Assembly (NCBI GenBank): GCA_945873145.1
Contig: CAMCBZ010000015.1
Location: forward strand, 1-57,067
Length of the DNA stretch: 57,067 nucleotides
Direction of reading: 5' to 3'
From: an uncultured Prevotella sp.
GTDB taxonomy: Bacteria; Bacteroidota; Bacteroidia; Bacteroidales; Bacteroidaceae
Both the position numbers and the translations under genes were made by a program. A model generated the notes under the pieces. It searched no databases and was not told the DNA's origin. It was given only the letters and a program-made list of their open reading frames with translations. This document shows positions 52,461 to 57,067 of the stretch, piece after piece (position 1 is the first letter of the stretch; every line of letters starts with the position of its first letter).

Positions 52461-53912
52461 TTATCTTCTGATGAGCAAAACCACATTCTCCACGTGGGAA
52501 GTATGTGGGAACATATCTACTGGCTGCACGGCCATCACCTTGAAACCGGCATCGAGCAGTTGCAGGTCACGCGCCTGTGTAGCAGGATTGCAACTTACAT
52601 AGACCAGGCGCTTAGGACGTGCATTGAGAATGACATTTACAACATCGGGGTGCATTCCTGCACGTGGCGGATCCGTCACGATGATATCTGGCTGTCCATG
52701 CTCTTTGATAAAGTCATCAGTGAGAATGTCTTTCATGTCTCCCGCAAAGAACGTAGTGTTCTCAATCTTGTTGATCTGACTGTTTACCTTTGCGTCTTCA
52801 ATGGCCTCCTCAACATACTCTATGCCAATAACATGCTTGGCCTTACGTGCGACGAAGTTAGCAATCGTGCCCGTACCCGTGTAGAGATCGTAAAGCAGAG
52901 GCTCTTCTGTGGGGGATTCTTCGTCATCAAGTGGCATGAAGCAGAACTTGCGTACCACATTATATAGCTGATAAGCCTGCTCGGTGTTGGTTTGGTAGAA
53001 GCTCTTAGGTCCCACCTTAAACTTCAAATCCTCCATAGCCTCATAGATGAAGTTATTACCCTTGAAAGTCTTCAACTCCAGATCAGCCAGCGAGTCGTTG
53101 CCCTTCTGGTTGTCAGTATACATTAGAGAGGTGATTTGAGGATAGTGCTCTGCAACATGCTGTAAGAGTTGCATAGCCTTGGCCTCATCGCCTTCCTCAT
53201 CGTAATGAAACTGTATCAGGAGCATCCATTCGCCCGTATTGGAGTTTCGGAACATCAGGTTGCGCAACACTCCTTTTTGCTGACGTACGTCATAGAAGGT
53301 CATGCCAATGCTTTTGGCATAAGCCTCAATGTCGTTGCGAATTGAGTTGTGAAGGTCATCCATCAGCCAGCATTTGTGGATAGGATAGATTTTGTCGAAC
53401 GCACCAGGTATATGGAAGCCTATGGCAGAGTGATTGCCGTTGTCCAAATCCAAAGAAGGATTCTGTAGCTCTTCATGGGTAAACCATCGCCTGTCGCAGC
53501 AGCCGAACTCCAGCTTGTTTCGATATTCTTTGGTTTTTACAGAGCCCAGAATAGGCATGAAGTCCGGCAATTCTACTTTGCCGATTCGTGTCAACTGGTC
53601 GTGAACCTGCTGTTGTTTAGCTTTCAGCTGTTCTTCATAAGGCAGCATTTGCCATTTGCATCCACCACAAATACCAAAGTGCTCGCAGAAAGGCTCTATC
53701 CGCTTGTCGCTTTTCTTAATCATATTGATGATGCGTCCCTCGTTGTACTTATGTTTCTTCTTCACGATTTGGACATCAACAACATCGCCGGGCACACCGA
53801 ACGGCACAAACACCACTTTGTCGTTGTGATGAAACAAGCTCATGCCTTCGGCTGCTATCGACTCAATAGTAACATTCTCTATGATTGGTAATGATTGACG
53901 TTTTCTGCCCAT
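52461..53912 (-). CDS. rlmD: 23S rRNA (uracil-C5)-methyltransferase, RlmD family
   Basis: A 483-residue SAM-dependent m5U methyltransferase, homologous to RlmD, which methylates U1939 of 23S rRNA. An N-terminal TRAM domain (about residues 8-65) is followed by the 4Fe-4S cysteine cluster FCEHFGICGGCKW (about 75-87). The catalytic domain has DLYTGTGTIANFVA (SAM site), VTDPPRAGMHPDVV and the nucleophile Cys in VYVSCNPATQARDL (about residue 440). It heads the operon with the HMA/AraC regulator 26 bases downstream. Assignment to RlmD rather than the paralogue RlmC or TrmA rests on family resemblance. Confidence 0.9.
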   Translation of the reverse strand: MGRKRQSLPIIENVTIESIAAEGMSLFHHNDKVVFVPFGVPGDVVDVQIVKKKHKYNEGRIINMIKKSDKRIEPFCEHFGICGGCKWQMLPYEEQLKAKQQQVHDQLTRIGKVELPDFMPILGSVKTKEYRNKLEFGCCDRRWFTHEELQNPSLDLDNGNHSAIGFHIPGAFDKIYPIHKCWLMDDLHNSIRNDIEAYAKSIGMTFYDVRQQKGVLRNLMFRNSNTGEWMLLIQFHYDEEGDEAKAMQLLQHVAEHYPQITSLMYTDNQKGNDSLADLELKTFKGNNFIYEAMEDLKFKVGPKSFYQTNTEQAYQLYNVVRKFCFMPLDDEESPTEEPLLYDLYTGTGTIANFVARKAKHVIGIEYVEEAIEDAKVNSQINKIENTTFFAGDMKDILTDDFIKEHGQPDIIVTDPPRAGMHPDVVNVILNARPKRLVYVSCNPATQARDLQLLDAGFKVMAVQPVDMFPHTSHVENVVLLIRR

Positions 53913-53933
53913 TGTCTATGATATTTTTGTTTG

Positions 53934-53964
53934 CAAAGTTATACAAAAATCTCTGTAGAGCAAA
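53934..53964 (-). promoter_or_regulatory. rlmD operon promoter, TTTG-N19-TAACTTTG
   Basis: Minus strand TTTG (53964-53961), 19 bases, TAACTTTG (53941-53934). Full consensus match, about 25 bases before the rlmD ATG. Confidence 0.75.
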
Positions 53965-54091
53965 ATATTACTTCATATAATTCATCATATTCATGTAGGT
54001 ATGCTACCATGTCACACGACCAACGCTAACCATTTTTAGGTATTTTACAGAGAAACATGTTCTTAGAGAGAATATTCCAAGATTAAATTAG

Positions 54092-54099
54092 TAACTTTG
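54092..54099 (+). promoter_or_regulatory. feoAB -7 element (TAACTTTG)
   Basis: TAACTTTG lies 34-41 bases before the feoAB ATG, with AGGAG between. No TTTG at the -33 spacing; an activated or regulated promoter would be consistent with that. No clear Fur box is visible by eye. Confidence 0.5.
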
Positions 54100-54132
54100 C
54101 AATAGAAAATAAAGACAGGAGAATTATAAATT

Positions 54133-56664
54133 ATGAGATTGTCTGAGCTACATACAGGAGAAAGTGGCGTTATAGTCAAAGTCAACGGTCATGGTGGTTT
54201 CCGGAAACGCATTGTAGAGATGGGGTTCATCAAAGGTAATAAGGTGGACGTCCTGCTCAATGCTCCTCTTAAAGATCCCGTGAAATATCGTATCATGGGC
54301 TATGAGGTAAGCCTGCGCCATAGCGAGGCTAACATGATAGAGGTGGTGACGGCTGAGGAAGCTAAGAAAATAGAAGAGAAAGAACGGAGAGAAAGACTGC
54401 AACAAGAGGCAAAAGAACAGCCCGCTGAAGATTTGTCGCTCAACGATGACAGCAGTGTTGATCTTGATGTGGCTCTTCGGCCAAACGACAAGTCTTACGA
54501 AGACTCTACCGATTTGATGGAGAAGGTTGCTCTTCAGGAGCGTAAGGTGATCAACGTTGCTTTGGTTGGAAATCCCAACTGTGGCAAGACTTCTTTCTTT
54601 AACTTTGCCTCAGGCGCTCACGAACGGGTAGGTAACTACTCTGGCGTTACTGTTGACGCAAAAGAAGGTCATGCCAGTTTTGAAGGCTACCAGTTCAACA
54701 TTGTCGACCTTCCTGGCACTTACTCTCTCTCAGCTTATTCCCCGGAAGAGTTGTATGTCAGAAAGCAGTTGATCGAAAAGACTCCGGATGTTGTCATCAA
54801 TGTGATTGACACCTCCAACCTGGAGCGCAATCTTTATCTTACGACGCAACTCATTGACATGCACATCCGTATGGTGGTTGCGCTAAACATGTTTGATGAG
54901 ACACAGAAACGCGGTGACCATGTCAATTATGACAAGTTGTCGGAGTTGTTTGGCGTGCCAATGGTTCCAACAGTGTTTAAATCCGGTAAAGGTGTCAGTG
55001 AGCTCTTCCATCAAATCATCGAAGTGTATGAGGGAACAGAAGACGCACAATCGCATTACCGTCATATCCATATCAACCATGGTCACGAGATAGAGCATGG
55101 TATCAGTGAGATACAAGAGCACCTCAAAAAAGAAGAGAACGTGCGTGAACTCTACTCTACCCGCTATCTGGCCATCAAGTTACTCGAACATGACCAGGAC
55201 GTTGAAAAGTTCGTCAGCGCGTTACCTGATGCAAAGGAGATCTTCTATCATCGCGACAAAGCGGAAAGTCGCGTCAAAGAGGAAACGAAGGAAGATGCCG
55301 AGACGGCTATCATGGATGCAAAATATGGTTTCATCCATGGTGCATTGAATGAGGCCGCATATGAAGAAGGACATAAAGAGGATACCTATCAGATCACTCA
55401 TGTGCTCGACCGAATACTGACCAACAAGATTGTAGGCTTCCCTATCTTCTTACTGCTGATTGCCATCATGTTCTTTGTGACTTTCAGTTTGGGATCATAT
55501 CCAATGGACTGGATCGACTCACTTGTGGGCATGTTGGGCGATGCCATCGGACGCTTGATGCCGGATGGTCCTGTCAAGGCGATGCTTGTAGACGGCATCA
55601 TCGGTGGTGTTGGTTCTGTCATCGTGTTCCTGCCACAGATTCTCATCCTCTATTTTTTCATCTCTATCATGGAGGACTCCGGTTACATGGCGCGCGCCGC
55701 ATTCATCATGGATAAGCTCATGCACAAGATGGGACTTCATGGCAAGTCGTTTATCCCACTCATCATGGGATTTGGCTGCAATGTTCCTGCCGTGATGGCC
55801 ACTCGTACGATAGAGAGCCGTCGCTCACGGTTGGTGACGATGATGATACTGCCTCTGATGAGTTGTGAGGCACGAATACCTATTTATATTATGATCATCT
55901 GCACATTCTTTTCACGCAACACGCAGTGGTTGGTGATGATGTCGCTCTATCTCATAGGTATCTTCATGGCAGTCATCATCAGCAAGTTGATGACAAAATA
56001 TATCGTCAAGGGCGAAGACACTCCTTTCGTGATGGAGCTCCCTCCTTATCGCTTCCCTACCGCCAAGGCCGTCTTCCGTCATACTTGGGAGAAAGGTCGG
56101 CAGTATCTCAAGAAGATGGGTGGCATCATCCTTGTAGCCACTATAATTGTATGGGCATTAGGCTATTTCCCTCATAATGATCAACTCTCTGTTCAGCAGC
56201 AACAGGAGCAGAGCTATATTGGTCGGATAGGCAAAACCATTGAACCCATTTTCTATCCTCAGGGATTCAACTGGAAGTTTGATGTGGGTATTGTCGCCGG
56301 TGTAGGTGCTAAAGAAATTGTTGCTTCCACTATGGGCGTACTGTATACCAATGATGATAGCTATTCCGAAGACAAGGAATACAATGACGACGGTGGTAAG
56401 TATGAGCACCTGAATAAAGCCATTACCGCAGATATAGCAAAAATGCATGGCATGACGATAGACCAGGCCCGTCCCGTAGCAACACTCACAGCTTTCTGTT
56501 TTCTGCTGTTTGTCTTGCTTTACTTCCCCTGCGTCGCCACGTTGGCAGCTATTAAAGGTGAGACCGGCACTTGGAAATGGCCACTATTCACAGCATGCTA
56601 TACCACAGCATTAGCCTGGGTGGTCTCAGCCGTCGTATACCAAGTTGGTATGCTATTTATGTAA
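54133..56664 (+). CDS. feoB: FeoA-FeoB fusion, ferrous iron transporter
   Basis: An 843-residue ferrous-iron importer with a FeoA-like SH3 domain fused at the N-terminus (residues about 1-75: LHTGESGVIVKVNGHGGFRKRIVEMGF, cytoplasmic) and a linker rich in Glu/Gln. The GTPase domain follows: GNPNCGKTSFFNFASG (G1, about 147), VDLPGTYSLS (G3) and NMFDE (G4). The membrane part begins near residue 435 and has the Fe-site-type GFGCNVPAVMATRTIESRRSR and SCEARIPIY, ending in a paired-helix C-terminus. FeoA-FeoB fusions are normal in Bacteroidetes. It is divergent from the rlmD operon; no FeoB-associated Cys-rich protein follows. Confidence 0.93.
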   Translation: MRLSELHTGESGVIVKVNGHGGFRKRIVEMGFIKGNKVDVLLNAPLKDPVKYRIMGYEVSLRHSEANMIEVVTAEEAKKIEEKERRERLQQEAKEQPAEDLSLNDDSSVDLDVALRPNDKSYEDSTDLMEKVALQERKVINVALVGNPNCGKTSFFNFASGAHERVGNYSGVTVDAKEGHASFEGYQFNIVDLPGTYSLSAYSPEELYVRKQLIEKTPDVVINVIDTSNLERNLYLTTQLIDMHIRMVVALNMFDETQKRGDHVNYDKLSELFGVPMVPTVFKSGKGVSELFHQIIEVYEGTEDAQSHYRHIHINHGHEIEHGISEIQEHLKKEENVRELYSTRYLAIKLLEHDQDVEKFVSALPDAKEIFYHRDKAESRVKEETKEDAETAIMDAKYGFIHGALNEAAYEEGHKEDTYQITHVLDRILTNKIVGFPIFLLLIAIMFFVTFSLGSYPMDWIDSLVGMLGDAIGRLMPDGPVKAMLVDGIIGGVGSVIVFLPQILILYFFISIMEDSGYMARAAFIMDKLMHKMGLHGKSFIPLIMGFGCNVPAVMATRTIESRRSRLVTMMILPLMSCEARIPIYIMIICTFFSRNTQWLVMMSLYLIGIFMAVIISKLMTKYIVKGEDTPFVMELPPYRFPTAKAVFRHTWEKGRQYLKKMGGIILVATIIVWALGYFPHNDQLSVQQQQEQSYIGRIGKTIEPIFYPQGFNWKFDVGIVAGVGAKEIVASTMGVLYTNDDSYSEDKEYNDDGGKYEHLNKAITADIAKMHGMTIDQARPVATLTAFCFLLFVLLYFPCVATLAAIKGETGTWKWPLFTACYTTALAWVVSAVVYQVGMLFM

Positions 56665-57067
56665 TGGCAGAAGCTATGCAGAAAAGGTTAGCACAAATCC
56701 TATAAGACTATAGGACCTTGGATCCCTTGGGCATAGATGGATGACGTAATTGCAAAGGATTAAGGCTTTATCCCAATCCTTAGTGAGTGCGAAATACAGA
56801 GTTGGGGCTTTCTTGCCATCAATCGTATCGGGCTTATGTAGCAGTGTAGCGCGTAATAAAGGGTTGCTTTTCAACTGTGAAAAGTTTCCTCTTTCTACAT
56901 CCGCCACAATGCTACACCGCTACACCGCTACATTTATAGGTATCGCACGTTAGAGAAACACAAAATGTAAATATGAAAGGAATTATATGCAATAGAATAT
57001 AATATTAATAATTAGTATATTATATATATTAATAATATATAATAATATAATATATTTTTACTTATTA
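56665..57067. other. 403-base region after feoB without a supported gene
   Basis: Two overlapping 64-77-codon frames exist on opposite strands (56674-56907 minus, 56750-56953 plus). Neither has a recognisable family, and their middle part lies between an inverted repeat, so I do not call a gene. The minus frame reads more protein-like (a short helix WDKALILCNYVIHLC), so a remnant is possible. The last 70 bases are almost pure A and T. Confidence 0.5.
56836..56933. repeat. 16-bp inverted repeat with 8-bp tandem units
   Basis: ATGTAGCAGTGTAGCG (56836-56851) is the reverse complement of CGCTACACCGCTACAT (56918-56933) with one mismatch, 66 bases apart. The right arm belongs to an 8-bp tandem GCTACACC repeated nearly three times (56911-56933). 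It may fold as a long hairpin or be the edge of a lost mobile element; no transposase is present. Confidence 0.75.

Noticed and set aside
56665..56706. A 13-codon frame (start overlapping the feoB stop) as a FeoC or Cys-rich partner
   Set aside because: It is too short, has no cysteine and no membrane helix, so it does not fit either partner family.
56674..56953. Two opposed small ORFs after feoB
   Set aside because: They overlap each other across an inverted repeat and show no family features; called as uncertain intergenic sequence instead.
1..57067. tRNA and rRNA genes
   Set aside because: I scanned the intergenic stretches for GTTC-type T-loops with matching acceptor stems and for conserved rRNA segments and found none; a covariance search was not possible.
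1..57067. Mobile elements such as integrases, transposases or conjugation genes
   Set aside because: No protein in the window resembles these families; gene order and codon use look like ordinary core chromosome.

Overview
The window reads as a stretch of core chromosome from a member of the Bacteroidales, most likely Prevotella or a close relative. Three things point there. Many genes are preceded by the Bacteroidetes promoter form TTTG-N19-21-TAnnTTTG. Several families are largely confined to the phylum (DUF4270, DUF4301, DUF5687, the DUF5103/type IX secretion plug protein). The metabolism also fits: a methylmalonyl-CoA decarboxylase/propionyl-CoA carboxylase module, agmatine-to-putrescine conversion, and an archaeal-type ProRS. 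The genus is inference. I see no rRNA, tRNA, CRISPR array, integrase or intact insertion sequence.

Layout. 0.3-4.3 kb: type II NADH dehydrogenase, then (minus strand) a DUF4270 lipoprotein and a short glycogen-synthase-like protein. 4.5-6.8 kb: a biotin-dependent carboxylase operon (carboxyltransferase, a 49-residue OadG-like protein, biotin carrier). 6.8-13.6 kb: a minus-strand run ftsK - LolA-like - DUF5687 - aguA - aguB. 13.7-18.8 kb: plus-strand exonuclease, rRNA methyltransferase, tilS and DUF4301. 19-23 kb: pyruvate kinase, T9SS plug protein and pgk. 23.4-29 kb: clpC and an AddB-like nuclease. 29-35 kb: tandem acyl-CoA synthetases, a LolC/E-like permease and an aminotransferase. 35-35.8 kb: a long intergenic region with a 22-bp palindromic tandem repeat. 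35.8-41.7 kb: galE, a three-gene glycosyltransferase cassette, a zinc-ribbon protein and an acidic-tailed protein. 41.8-47.5 kb: UvrD/PcrA helicase, mtgA, an OmpA lipoprotein and proS. 47.6-48.6 kb: ribE behind a long structured leader. 48.6-57 kb: a phytase-like protein, then an operon rlmD - HMA/AraC regulator - EamA transporter - degenerate ABC ATPase - FetB-like permease, facing a divergent feoAB fusion; the last 400 bases carry an inverted repeat and an AT-only tract.

The most interesting pieces are these. (1) Upstream of ribE there is a promoter, a leader of about 190 nt with nested complementary stems, a strong intrinsic terminator and then ribE. This looks like an attenuator or riboswitch, yet it lacks the recognisable FMN-aptamer segments. 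(2) The FetAB-like pair has an ATPase that has lost every catalytic motif. It sits in one operon with a fused metal-binding/AraC regulator, opposite feoAB. (3) The 22-bp tandem palindrome lies upstream of the aminotransferase. Most of the rest is ordinary housekeeping sequence.
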